DNA of 41,305 nucleotides from Clostridiales bacterium (GTDB taxonomy: Bacteria > Bacillota > Clostridia > Christensenellales > Aristaeellaceae): NCBI GenBank assembly GCA_012520375.1, contig JAAYOH010000002.1, positions 1 to 41,305 of the forward strand. The letters are read 5' to 3'. The notes beneath the pieces are model-generated. The model worked only from the letters and a program-made list of their open reading frames with translations. It searched no databases and was not told the origin of the DNA. The position numbers and the translations under genes were made by a program. This document shows positions 15,412 to 23,293 of the stretch, piece after piece (positions within the stretch are counted from its first letter, which is position 1; each line of letters begins with the position of its first letter).

Positions 15412-16548
15412 ATGAAAGAGTACATCATGGACATGAGCATTTCCGGAAGGCTTGCCGAGATCGAGGGCAAACTGGTCCTTCTGCGCGCCGACATGGCGGA
15501 AAAGGGCTGGGACGCCCTGTACATCTCCAAGTCCGAGCACTTTGCGTGGATGACTGCCGGCGGCGACAACATCGTCACCCGTTACGTAGAGGGCGGCATC
15601 TGTGCCCTGCTCATCACAGCCGAGAAACGCTATTTCCTGTGCAACAACATCGAAACCAAGCGCATGCTCGTGGAAGAAAAACTGGACGAATTGGGCTTTG
15701 AGGAGAGAAGCTGGTATTGGTACGAAAACAAGACCGCCGCGATCCTGCAGGAAATCGTTGGCAATGGCAAACTGGCTTCCGACATCCCGCTGCCCGGCGC
15801 CGCAGACTGCAACGCTCTGTTGCTGGAGCGGGAAAAAGTGCTCTGTGAAAATGAGATCGCCCGGTATCTGCACATGGGCAAACGTTTCTCCGAAGTGATC
15901 GAGGCATACATCCCCACCATCCGTCCCGGCGACAGCGAGATCAAGATCGCCGGAGGTTTATCCGCAGCCATGTGGGAAGCGGGGCTGGATCCCGTACTCT
16001 TCCTGGTGGCCACTGACCACCGCATTTACGACTATCGCCATCCCATCGCCACCGACAAAAAACTGGAGAAATTCCTGATGATCTCCTGCAATTGCCGCTG
16101 GAAGGGTCTGATCACCAAAATTACCCGTATGGCCTACTTCGGTGATTTGCCTGCAGAGCTGAAGGAACAGTATGAGAAGACGCTGCACATCGAGAACGTC
16201 CTGGCCGCCGCTACCAAGCCCGGTGTGGATGATCTGGAATTGTTTGAGCTCTCCAAAAAGCTCTATGCCGAGGCAGGTTACCCCGAAATGTGGAAACTCC
16301 ACCACCAGGGCGGTCCCCAGAGCTATACAAACGGCTTCTACCTCATGAGCGAGGAAGCGCATGAGAAGGTCCGCCTGAACCAGGTCTACGGCTATAACCC
16401 CTCCATCACAGGCACCAAAACCGAGGACGGCTTCATCGTTACCGAGGATGGCCCTATCTTTGCCACCTTCCCTGTCACCTTCCCCGTGGTACGGGAGACC
16501 ATCGACGGCGTGGAGTACCTGCGTCCCGGCATTCTGGAAGTCAAATAA
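15412..16548 (+). CDS. M24 (creatinase/prolidase-fold) protein lacking the two metal-ligand aspartates
   Basis: This 378-residue protein has a creatinase-type N-terminal domain (about 12-140) and a pita-bread C-terminal domain. In active M24 peptidases the DxG...SDxTR strand pair supplies two metal Asp ligands. Here the aligned segment reads SCNCRWKGLITKITR (225-239), so the first is Ser and the second is Lys (236). The His block LHHQGGPQSY (296-305) and the Glu in NPSITGTKTEDG (329-340) remain. Creatinase itself works without metal using His and Glu, so a metal-free hydrolase or a binding role is possible. Classical Xaa-Pro peptidase activity is unlikely. It heads the operon with a CUT2 importer, 61 bases before the ATPase, suggesting it processes the imported compound. 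Confidence 0.85.
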   Translation: MKEYIMDMSISGRLAEIEGKLVLLRADMAEKGWDALYISKSEHFAWMTAGGDNIVTRYVEGGICALLITAEKRYFLCNNIETKRMLVEEKLDELGFEERSWYWYENKTAAILQEIVGNGKLASDIPLPGAADCNALLLEREKVLCENEIARYLHMGKRFSEVIEAYIPTIRPGDSEIKIAGGLSAAMWEAGLDPVLFLVATDHRIYDYRHPIATDKKLEKFLMISCNCRWKGLITKITRMAYFGDLPAELKEQYEKTLHIENVLAAATKPGVDDLELFELSKKLYAEAGYPEMWKLHHQGGPQSYTNGFYLMSEEAHEKVRLNQVYGYNPSITGTKTEDGFIVTEDGPIFATFPVTFPVVRETIDGVEYLRPGILEVK

Positions 16549-16553
16549 GCGAC

Positions 16554-16580
16554 GCCGCCCGCTGTTTGGTGGCGGGCGGC
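16554..16580 (+). other. GC-rich intercistronic hairpin
   Basis: GCCGCCCGC and GCGGGCGGC form a perfect 9-pair stem with a 9-base loop between the M24-like gene and the ATPase. A second short stem, CCCCCGACGGGGG, follows directly. There is no T run, so attenuation or RNA processing is more likely than full termination. Confidence 0.6.
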
Positions 16581-16609
16581 CCCCCGACGGGGGAGTCAGG
16601 AGGCCTCTT

Positions 16610-18109
16610 TTGAGTGACACCATCCTGGAAGTCAGGAACATATGCAAAGAGTTTCCCGGGGTAAAGGCCCTGGACAACGTATCCTTCGACCTGCGCAGGG
16701 GCGAGGTGCATGTATTGTTGGGTGAAAACGGCGCAGGCAAGTCCACCCTGATGAAAGTGCTCACCGGCGTGTACCATCCCGACAGCGGAGAGATCTATCT
16801 GCATGGAAAGCAGATGACCTTCCAGACGCCCCGGGATGCACAGAAAGCTGGTATAGCCATCATATTTCAGGAATTCAATTTGGCACCCAACCTCACCGTC
16901 GCCCAAAATATATACCTGGGCCGGGAGCCGTGCACCCGGGCCGGCTTTATTGACCGTGCAAAGCTGCTGCAGGATTCCCAACGCATCCTGGATTTTCTCA
17001 AAGTCGACATCGACCCCAACGCCAAGGTCGAGACTTTGGGCATAGCCCACCAACAGCTCGTCGAATTGGCCAAGGCGTTGAGCATTGACTCCGAGATCCT
17101 CATCATGGACGAGCCCACGGCTACGCTGTCCGATCGCGAGATCAACACCTTATTCGATACCATCCGTTCGCTGCAGGAACGGGGCGTTTCCATTATTTAC
17201 ATCTCCCACCGCCTGCAGGAACTGCGGGTCATCGGCAACCGCATCACCGTGCTTCGGGACGGACAGAGCGTAGGCACCCGCAACGCGGGAGACGTTGCCA
17301 TGGACGACCTGATCCGCATGATGGTAGGCCGCGAGCTGAAAAAAGAACGCATCCGTTCGGTCAATACCAGCCGTGAGGAATACGCCCTTGAAGTGGAAAA
17401 CCTCAGCCAGGGCAAGCTTCTGCGGGATATTTCCATTTATGTGCGCAAAGGGGAAGTCGTCTGTCTTGCCGGTCTTGTGGGCTCAGGGCGCACGGAACTT
17501 GCCCAGGCCATATATGGCATCACCCGCCGGGACAGCGGCAGCGTGCGCATTTGCGGCCGCGACATCCCCCGGCCGCTGCCCACTCGCTGCATCCGCCAGA
17601 AGATGGGTTTCATGTCCGAGAGCCGCAAAGAATTCGGCCTGGCATTGAATCTTCCCATCCGCACCAATATCACCCATGCCGGGCTGAAGACCATCTTCCC
17701 CTCCGGCATCGTGGATCTGCGCAAGGAACGTCGCATCGCCAAAGAATTCCGGGACAAACTGCGCATAGTGACCCCCGACGTGGAGCGCAATGTGATCAAC
17801 CTCTCTGGCGGCAACCAGCAAAAGGTGGTACTGGCCAAGTGGCTGTCCACCGATTCCGAATTCCTGGTCTTCGACGAACCCACCCGGGGCATCGACGTGG
17901 GCGCCAAAGAGGAGATCCACAACATGATCCATGACCTGGCTACCCAGGGCGTGGGGATCCTGATGATCTCCTCCGACCTTCCCGAAGTACTCACCCTGGC
18001 CGATCGCATCTACGTCATGCGGGAGGGGCGCATCGTAAAGGAGTTGGGCTACGAAGGCATCACCCAAGAAGAAGTCATAGCGTATGCGACGGGAGGTGTG
18101 GCCGGATGA
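16610..18109 (+). CDS. CUT2 sugar ABC transporter ATP-binding protein (RbsA/MglA type)
   Basis: The protein has 499 residues and two nucleotide-binding domains in one chain, the hallmark of CUT2 importers. The first has Walker A GENGAGKST (38-46) and Walker B LIMDEPTA. The second has a degenerate Walker A (GLVGSGRTE), signature LSGGNQQK and Walker B VFDEPTRG, as in RbsA. I chose the TTG at 16610 because AGGAGG lies 6 bases upstream and the protein then has the usual RbsA length. Upstream frame would run back into the M24-like gene. It overlaps the following permease by ATGA. It energises uptake of a pentose, hexose or related monomer of unknown identity. Confidence 0.94.
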   Translation: MSDTILEVRNICKEFPGVKALDNVSFDLRRGEVHVLLGENGAGKSTLMKVLTGVYHPDSGEIYLHGKQMTFQTPRDAQKAGIAIIFQEFNLAPNLTVAQNIYLGREPCTRAGFIDRAKLLQDSQRILDFLKVDIDPNAKVETLGIAHQQLVELAKALSIDSEILIMDEPTATLSDREINTLFDTIRSLQERGVSIIYISHRLQELRVIGNRITVLRDGQSVGTRNAGDVAMDDLIRMMVGRELKKERIRSVNTSREEYALEVENLSQGKLLRDISIYVRKGEVVCLAGLVGSGRTELAQAIYGITRRDSGSVRICGRDIPRPLPTRCIRQKMGFMSESRKEFGLALNLPIRTNITHAGLKTIFPSGIVDLRKERRIAKEFRDKLRIVTPDVERNVINLSGGNQQKVVLAKWLSTDSEFLVFDEPTRGIDVGAKEEIHNMIHDLATQGVGILMISSDLPEVLTLADRIYVMREGRIVKELGYEGITQEEVIAYATGGVAG

Positions 18110-19146
18110 ACGCCAAAAGCGGTAGACGCAGGGTGCAGGCTGTGCTGAAGAGGGTTCCCATGACGCTTTTTCTGTTGCTGGGGATCATTCTGGTGTTTTC
18201 CCTGCTCACCGGCCCGGCCAAGTATCTGAAGCTTTCCAACGTCATGAACGTCATCAACCAGTGCGCCTCCGGGGTCGGCATCCTGGCGCTTGGGTCCTTC
18301 CTGGCCATATGCTCCACCGGCGTGGACCTGTCCCTGGGCGGCATCGCCTCCCTTTCGGGGATGCTCACGGCCAAACTGCTCAGTTGGGCGCCGGCGCCCA
18401 TAGGCCCCGCCCTTCTGTTGGTCCTGGCCATATTCGTCGCCCTGGCCGCCGGTGCGGTGATGGGCAGCCTGAACGGCCTGATCCTCTCCCGTACGAACAT
18501 CCCTTCCTTTATCATCACCCTAGGCGTCTCCAAGATTTGCGAGACCCTCTCCCGGGTCATCGCCGGGGGAACGACCATCCGTGTCAATGGACACGCCGCC
18601 TTTGAGTTCATCGGTAGCGGCTCCCTGCTCAGCGTGCAGCAAACCACCATGAAGGGCGCCCGGGTCATCACCCGGAGCATCGGCATCCTGCCGGTGAGCG
18701 TGCTCATCATGCTGGCGCTGTATGTGCTCTTTTCCCTCCTGATGCGGCGCACCCCCTTCGGCACCTATGTATACGCCATCGGCGGCAACTACGAAGCAGC
18801 GGAACTTTCGGGCATCGACACCACCCGTACGCGCTTCCGGGTATTCCTGCTGGGCGGGCTGCTCGCCGCAGTCACGGGCATCATCATGACCTCGCGCCTG
18901 ACAGCCGCCAGCGCGGCAAACGGCCTGGGCATGGAATTCGACGGCATAGCCGCCGCCGTCGTCGGGGGTGCAGCCATGACGGGAGGCCGGAGCACGCCCT
19001 GGCGCACTTTCATCGGAGCGCTCACCATATCGGTACTGCGAAACGGCTTCAGCATGATCGAGATGCTCCCGGCAATGCAGATGATCGCCATCGGTCTGGT
19101 GCTGATCATCGTCGTCGCCATCGATGCCGCGCGAAACAGGAGGTGA
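18106..19146 (+). CDS. CUT2 sugar ABC transporter permease (RbsC type)
   Basis: This 346-residue membrane protein has about ten helices and the family blocks STGVDLSLGGIASLSGM, IPSFIITLGV, YAIGGNYEAAELSGI and GGAAMTGG. A tail of basic residues ends the chain. It starts inside the ATPase stop (ATGA), so the two are coupled. A second, different permease follows, and the two presumably form a heterodimer, unlike the RbsC homodimer. The insert VNGHAAFEFIGSG...VITRSIG lies in an external loop and could contact the binding protein. Confidence 0.93.
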   Translation: MNAKSGRRRVQAVLKRVPMTLFLLLGIILVFSLLTGPAKYLKLSNVMNVINQCASGVGILALGSFLAICSTGVDLSLGGIASLSGMLTAKLLSWAPAPIGPALLLVLAIFVALAAGAVMGSLNGLILSRTNIPSFIITLGVSKICETLSRVIAGGTTIRVNGHAAFEFIGSGSLLSVQQTTMKGARVITRSIGILPVSVLIMLALYVLFSLLMRRTPFGTYVYAIGGNYEAAELSGIDTTRTRFRVFLLGGLLAAVTGIIMTSRLTAASAANGLGMEFDGIAAAVVGGAAMTGGRSTPWRTFIGALTISVLRNGFSMIEMLPAMQMIAIGLVLIIVVAIDAARNRR

Positions 19147-19151
19147 GACAG

Positions 19152-20099
19152 ATGCAGTGGATCAAGAAACATTTGGCTACCCTGTCCCGGCTGTCAATCT
19201 TACTGGTCATGTTCCTGTTGCTGGTCATCGTCTCCCCTTCTTTCGGCACGATGACCAACATCCTGAACGTGCTGCGGGTCTCCTCGCTCACCCTGATGGT
19301 GGCTACGGGCATCGCGCTGTGCATGCTGGTGGGCGGCATCGACCTCTCCGTCGGCGCTACCATAGCCCTGACTTCCATTCTTTTCGGCAGTCGTTTCCAA
19401 TTGGGGCACGGCATCGGCGACATGGTGTTCGGCATAGCGGGCATCCTGGTCGTCAGCGCCCTCATCGGCGCCTGCAACGGTTTCTGCGTTGCCTGGCTGC
19501 GGATCCCCCCCTTCCTGGCGACCTACGGTATCCAACAGATCGCGCGCGGGCTTGCCTACGTCCTCACCAACGGCCTGGTCTATTCCAACTTCACCTCCAC
19601 CTTCCAGTTCATAGGAGGGGGGAGGATCCTGGGCATTCATACCCCTATCATTTTCGCTGCCCTGTTGCTGTTGATCGTCGGACTGATGCTGAACAAGACC
19701 ACCCTGGGCAGACGCATCTACGCCGTAGGCTCCAACCGGGAGGCAGCCCGCTACTCCGGCATCAACGTCAACGCCACCCTGATGATGGCCTACATCCTCT
19801 CCGGCATCATTGCCGGCTTTGCAGGCATCGTATACACCTCCCGGCTCAACTGTGCCGAGCCAACCATAGGCTCTGAATTCGCCCAGGAGGCCATCGCGGC
19901 TGCGGCCATCGGTGGCATCTCCTTCAAGGGGGGGCATGGCAATGTGTTCGGCGTGGTGGTGGGCGCCCTGATCCTGACCCTGATCACCAACGGCATGACG
20001 CTGCTGAGCATCGATTCCAACTGGCAGGTGGGCGCAACCGGAGTGATCATCATCCTGGCTGTCCTCATCGACCGGAACACTGCCAAAAAGAAGCACTGA
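19152..20099 (+). CDS. CUT2 sugar ABC transporter permease (RbsC type), second subunit
   Basis: This 315-residue membrane protein of the same family has the blocks VGGIDLSVGATIALTSI, IPPFLATYGI, YAVGSNREAARYSGI and AAIGGISFKGG. I place the start at ATG 19152, 8 bases after AGGAGG. GTG 19143 overlapping the upstream stop is possible but adds only three residues. It is shorter than its partner and follows it by 5 bases. Confidence 0.93.
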   Translation: MQWIKKHLATLSRLSILLVMFLLLVIVSPSFGTMTNILNVLRVSSLTLMVATGIALCMLVGGIDLSVGATIALTSILFGSRFQLGHGIGDMVFGIAGILVVSALIGACNGFCVAWLRIPPFLATYGIQQIARGLAYVLTNGLVYSNFTSTFQFIGGGRILGIHTPIIFAALLLLIVGLMLNKTTLGRRIYAVGSNREAARYSGINVNATLMMAYILSGIIAGFAGIVYTSRLNCAEPTIGSEFAQEAIAAAAIGGISFKGGHGNVFGVVVGALILTLITNGMTLLSIDSNWQVGATGVIIILAVLIDRNTAKKKH

Positions 20100-20146
20100 C
20101 ACGGTTTCTGCGCAATGCAGAACAAAATAAAAAGGAGGAAATCCAC

Positions 20147-21088
20147 ATGAAGAAGATCCTTGTTCTCTTTGTCGCCGTCCTGTTCCTGCTGTCGGGCGTA
20201 TCCGCCTGTGCAGAGGAATACGAGGTGACCCTCATCCTGAAGGACAACACCTCCGCCGGCTGGCGCTACCTTGCTTCCGCCGCCATCGCCATGGGCGAAG
20301 AAATCGGTGTAAAGGTCACCGAGAACTCCCCCCTGGAAACCCAGGACGCGGATCAGCAGTACAATGCGGTTCTCGATGCCATCGAGAAGGAAGTGGACGC
20401 CATTTGCATCGCCCCTGTGGACTCGGCTGGCATCGTTCCCGCCCTGACCAAGGCCTACGAAGCAGGTATCCCGGTGTTTACCACCAACACCCGCGCTTTC
20501 AACGAGGGCGATGAGGTCATTTCCTTCGTGGGCGTCGGCAACGAGCAGGGCGGCTATGATATCGCAAAGTACATGTTCGCCCAGTTCCCCGAGGATGAGA
20601 CCATCAACCTGATCATCATCGACGGCAACCGCACCGGCCAGACCACGCTGGATCGTATCGCCGGCATCGAGCGCGCCATCGCCGAGGACGGCCGCGTCAA
20701 CCTGCTGGACAGCCAGGAAGCCAAGTTCTCCCGCGCCCAGGCCCAGGAGACCATGGAGAACTTCCTGGTCAAGTACGACGACATCGATCTGGTCATCGCC
20801 CTGAACGACGAAATGGCCATCGGCTCCTACAACGCCATCGTGGCCGCCGGCCGTGTGGAAGAGATGCTCATCTCCGGCTTTGACGGGACCCCCGAAGGCC
20901 TGCAGGCCGTGCTGGATGGACAGATTTCCGCCTCCCTGAACCAGTCCCTGCCGGGACAGGGTTCTGAGGTCATCAAGGCCGTGAAAACCTACCTGGACGG
21001 CGGCGAAGTGGAAGAGTGGATCGTCGTCGGCGGCGAGGTCTGCACCCCGGAGAACGCCGGCGAACTCCTGACCAAACTGATCAAATAA
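20147..21088 (+). CDS. CUT2 sugar-binding protein (RbsB/periplasmic-binding-protein 1 fold)
   Basis: This 313-residue protein has an N-terminal signal (MKK plus hydrophobic core). The segment VSACAEE could be read as a lipobox with Cys 21 or as an AxA signal peptidase I site. The mature part has the two-lobed ribose/galactose-binding fold, with IAPVDSAGIVPALTKAYEAGIPV and VIALNDEMAIGSYNAI, where ALNDEMA matches the RbsB hinge and ligand-binding strand. AAAAGGAGG precedes ATG. It is the last gene of the operon, an arrangement that is less common than having the binding protein first, and is followed by a terminator. The ligand is probably a small monosaccharide or cyclitol. Confidence 0.93.
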   Translation: MKKILVLFVAVLFLLSGVSACAEEYEVTLILKDNTSAGWRYLASAAIAMGEEIGVKVTENSPLETQDADQQYNAVLDAIEKEVDAICIAPVDSAGIVPALTKAYEAGIPVFTTNTRAFNEGDEVISFVGVGNEQGGYDIAKYMFAQFPEDETINLIIIDGNRTGQTTLDRIAGIERAIAEDGRVNLLDSQEAKFSRAQAQETMENFLVKYDDIDLVIALNDEMAIGSYNAIVAAGRVEEMLISGFDGTPEGLQAVLDGQISASLNQSLPGQGSEVIKAVKTYLDGGEVEEWIVVGGEVCTPENAGELLTKLIK

Positions 21089-21107
21089 TCCTGAACAATG
21101 ATCTACG

Positions 21108-21144
21108 ACGGGTCCCGCACTTGCAAGCGGAGCCCGTCCTTTTC
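21108..21144 (+). terminator. Rho-independent terminator of the 15412-21088 operon
   Basis: ACGGGTCCCGC and GCGGAGCCCGT form an 11-position stem with one wobble and one mismatch and an 8-base loop, followed by TCCTTTT. Confidence 0.65.
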
Positions 21145-21156
21145 CGTTAGACAGGG

Positions 21157-21182
21157 GCGACCGCGTTGTTTGGCGCGGTCGC
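21157..21182 (-). terminator. Strong convergent hairpin, probable end of the minus-strand CUT2 operon
   Basis: GCGACCGCG and CGCGGTCGC form a perfect 9-pair stem with an 8-base loop, 39 bases after the minus-strand permease stop. There is no clear T run on the minus strand, so it may act as a 3' stabiliser instead. Confidence 0.45.
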
Positions 21183-21220
21183 ACAGGAAATATAAGCGAA
21201 GCGGCGCGCAGACCCCCCTA

Positions 21221-22270
21221 TTATTCCACCGCTTCTTTCTCTCCGGCCTGCTGCAACTGCCGTATGGCCGCACGATTGAGCCGGCGGGTTCGCTGGGTCT
21301 GGGATACGTAATCGATGAAGATAGACAGCACCAGAAGGATACCGAATATGGAGTCGCGGATCAGGGGGCTGATGCGCAGCAGGTTGAATCCTGTGCTGGT
21401 GATCTGTATGGTGATGATGGAGAGGATCAAATTGTAGTATTTCCCCGTGCCGCCGAGGGGGGATATGCCCGCGAGCACGCAGGTCAACAGTGCCTGGAAC
21501 ACATAGGTGCTTCCGTAGTCCGCCTTGGCGGAATTGGTTCGCGCCATGATGACCAAGCCCGCCAGCGCCGCCAACAGGCCGCTGAGTATGTATGTGACGT
21601 AGGTGATGCGGCGATTGTTGATGCCGGTGTACCAGGTGACTTTGCTGTTGGAACCCATCCACTGCAGCTTGCGCCCATATGGGGTCCTGTGCACCACCAC
21701 ACACATCAGCGCGTAGAGCAGCAAGAAGAGAAGCGTCAACAACGGGATCGGACCGACCATTGCGTTTCCGAAATCCATCAATGGCTGGGGGAAGTTGCCC
21801 TCGGCACGGCCCTGTGTCAGCATCATGGCAATGCCCATGAACAAGTTCTGGGTACCCAAGGTCACCAGGATGGGAAATATCCCGATGTTGGAGATGAAAA
21901 AGGCGTTGATGATGCCGCAGGTCAGGCCGACGCCAACGGCTATGACCACACACAGGGCCAGCAGCATACCCACATTGGAGCCGTCCGGGGCCAGGCAAGT
22001 GCGCAGCATGATGCCGTTGACCACCCCCACCAGGTTGGCTATGGTAACGACAGACAGGTCGATTCCCTTGGAGAGATAGGCCAGGCCGATACACATGGCG
22101 AACAGGCCGGGCTCTACCAGCTGAAAGAGCATCGATTCGATGTTCTTTGCCCGCAGAAACTTATCGCCCTTCAGGATGATCATCACCACGAACAGCACCA
22201 CCGCCAGGAGCAGCAGCTGGACGGTCTTGCGGTCAATACGCCTCAGCAATCTTTTGGTTGTGGTTTTCAT
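21221..22270 (-). CDS. CUT2 sugar ABC transporter permease (RbsC/LsrD type)
   Basis: This 349-residue membrane protein has a basic N-terminus (TTKRLLRRIDRK) followed by about ten helices. Family blocks are YLSKGIDLSVVTIANLVG, FPILVTLGTQNL, WMGSNSKVTWYTGI and CVLAGISPLGGTG. It ends the minus-strand operon (binding protein, ATPase, permease, permease) and follows the first permease by 12 bases. It differs from its partner, indicating a heterodimeric channel as in Lsr and rhamnose-type importers. Confidence 0.92.
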   Translation of the reverse strand: MKTTTKRLLRRIDRKTVQLLLLAVVLFVVMIILKGDKFLRAKNIESMLFQLVEPGLFAMCIGLAYLSKGIDLSVVTIANLVGVVNGIMLRTCLAPDGSNVGMLLALCVVIAVGVGLTCGIINAFFISNIGIFPILVTLGTQNLFMGIAMMLTQGRAEGNFPQPLMDFGNAMVGPIPLLTLLFLLLYALMCVVVHRTPYGRKLQWMGSNSKVTWYTGINNRRITYVTYILSGLLAALAGLVIMARTNSAKADYGSTYVFQALLTCVLAGISPLGGTGKYYNLILSIITIQITSTGFNLLRISPLIRDSIFGILLVLSIFIDYVSQTQRTRRLNRAAIRQLQQAGEKEAVE

Positions 22271-22282
22271 ATGCCGCAGCCC

Positions 22283-23293
22283 TCACTTTCTGTTCCGGAG
22301 CTTGGTTTGCAGCCCCTGCACGGTCGCCGCAAACAGCACCAGGATACCGAACACGAACTTGCTGTACTCCGGCTGCACGCCGATGAGAACCAGGTTCTGG
22401 GATATGATGTTCGTCAGGATGACCCCCAGAACCACGCCAATGACGCTGCCCGAACCCCCGGTGATCCGGGTCCCCCCAATGACCACCGCCGCAGTCACCG
22501 TCAGCTCGCGGTTCTGGAAGTCGTAGGGGTTGGCGACCTGGATGTTGCTGACACCCACGATCCCGGCCAGCCCTGCGATGGCGCCCGCCAACATGAAGAT
22601 AAACAGCCGCGTCCGGGTACGGCTGAAGCCCACGCGCTCGGCCGCTGCCTCGTCTCCGCCGATGCAGTACACGCTGCGCCCGACCAGGGTATAGCGCATG
22701 ATAAAGTGCACCACCAGGCAGACTCCTGCAGCCACAAGCACCGATGCGTGCAGCCCCACAGGAGTTCCGTCCGCGGATTGGGTAGTGAAGAGCAGCGTCT
22801 TGGAAAACTCGATCATGCGGACAGGCATCTGCGCAGGGAAGATGTACTCAGACCCGATGAACTGAAACATCACGCCCATAAATATATTTGCAGAGCTGAG
22901 GGTAGCAATGAACACGGGAAGGCGGAATTTGCTGACCAGCAACGCGTTGAAACTGCCCAGCAATGCACCGATACAGGTGCTGATGGCGAAGATCACCGGC
23001 AGCGGCATCACGATCCCCTGCCCCACCTGCAGCAGGGACAGCATCTTGCTGGTGGAGTACGCCGAGAACATGCCGATCCACATAAACGACATATCCAGAC
23101 CGCCGCTGATGAGCACGATCATGACCCCACAGGCGAAGATGGTTGGGTAAGAGCAGACCTTCAACAGATCCAGTATGTTGATGATGTGGAAAAAGGCCGG
23201 GTTGGCGATGCTGAAGGCGATGCACAGCAGTACGATCAACAGCAGCGAAAGCACCTCGCTTTTGAGCGCGATCCTGCGGACGTTTGTCTTCAT
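22283..23293 (-). CDS. CUT2 sugar ABC transporter permease (RbsC/LsrC type)
   Basis: This 336-residue membrane protein has blocks ISGGLDMSFMWIGMFSAY, LPVFIATLSSANIFMG, YCIGGDEAAAERVGF and VIGGTRITGGSGSVIG. The start overlaps the ATPase stop (ATGA at 23290-23293), so the two are translationally coupled. It forms the transport channel with the following permease. Confidence 0.93.
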   Translation of the reverse strand: MKTNVRRIALKSEVLSLLLIVLLCIAFSIANPAFFHIINILDLLKVCSYPTIFACGVMIVLISGGLDMSFMWIGMFSAYSTSKMLSLLQVGQGIVMPLPVIFAISTCIGALLGSFNALLVSKFRLPVFIATLSSANIFMGVMFQFIGSEYIFPAQMPVRMIEFSKTLLFTTQSADGTPVGLHASVLVAAGVCLVVHFIMRYTLVGRSVYCIGGDEAAAERVGFSRTRTRLFIFMLAGAIAGLAGIVGVSNIQVANPYDFQNRELTVTAAVVIGGTRITGGSGSVIGVVLGVILTNIISQNLVLIGVQPEYSKFVFGILVLFAATVQGLQTKLRNRK

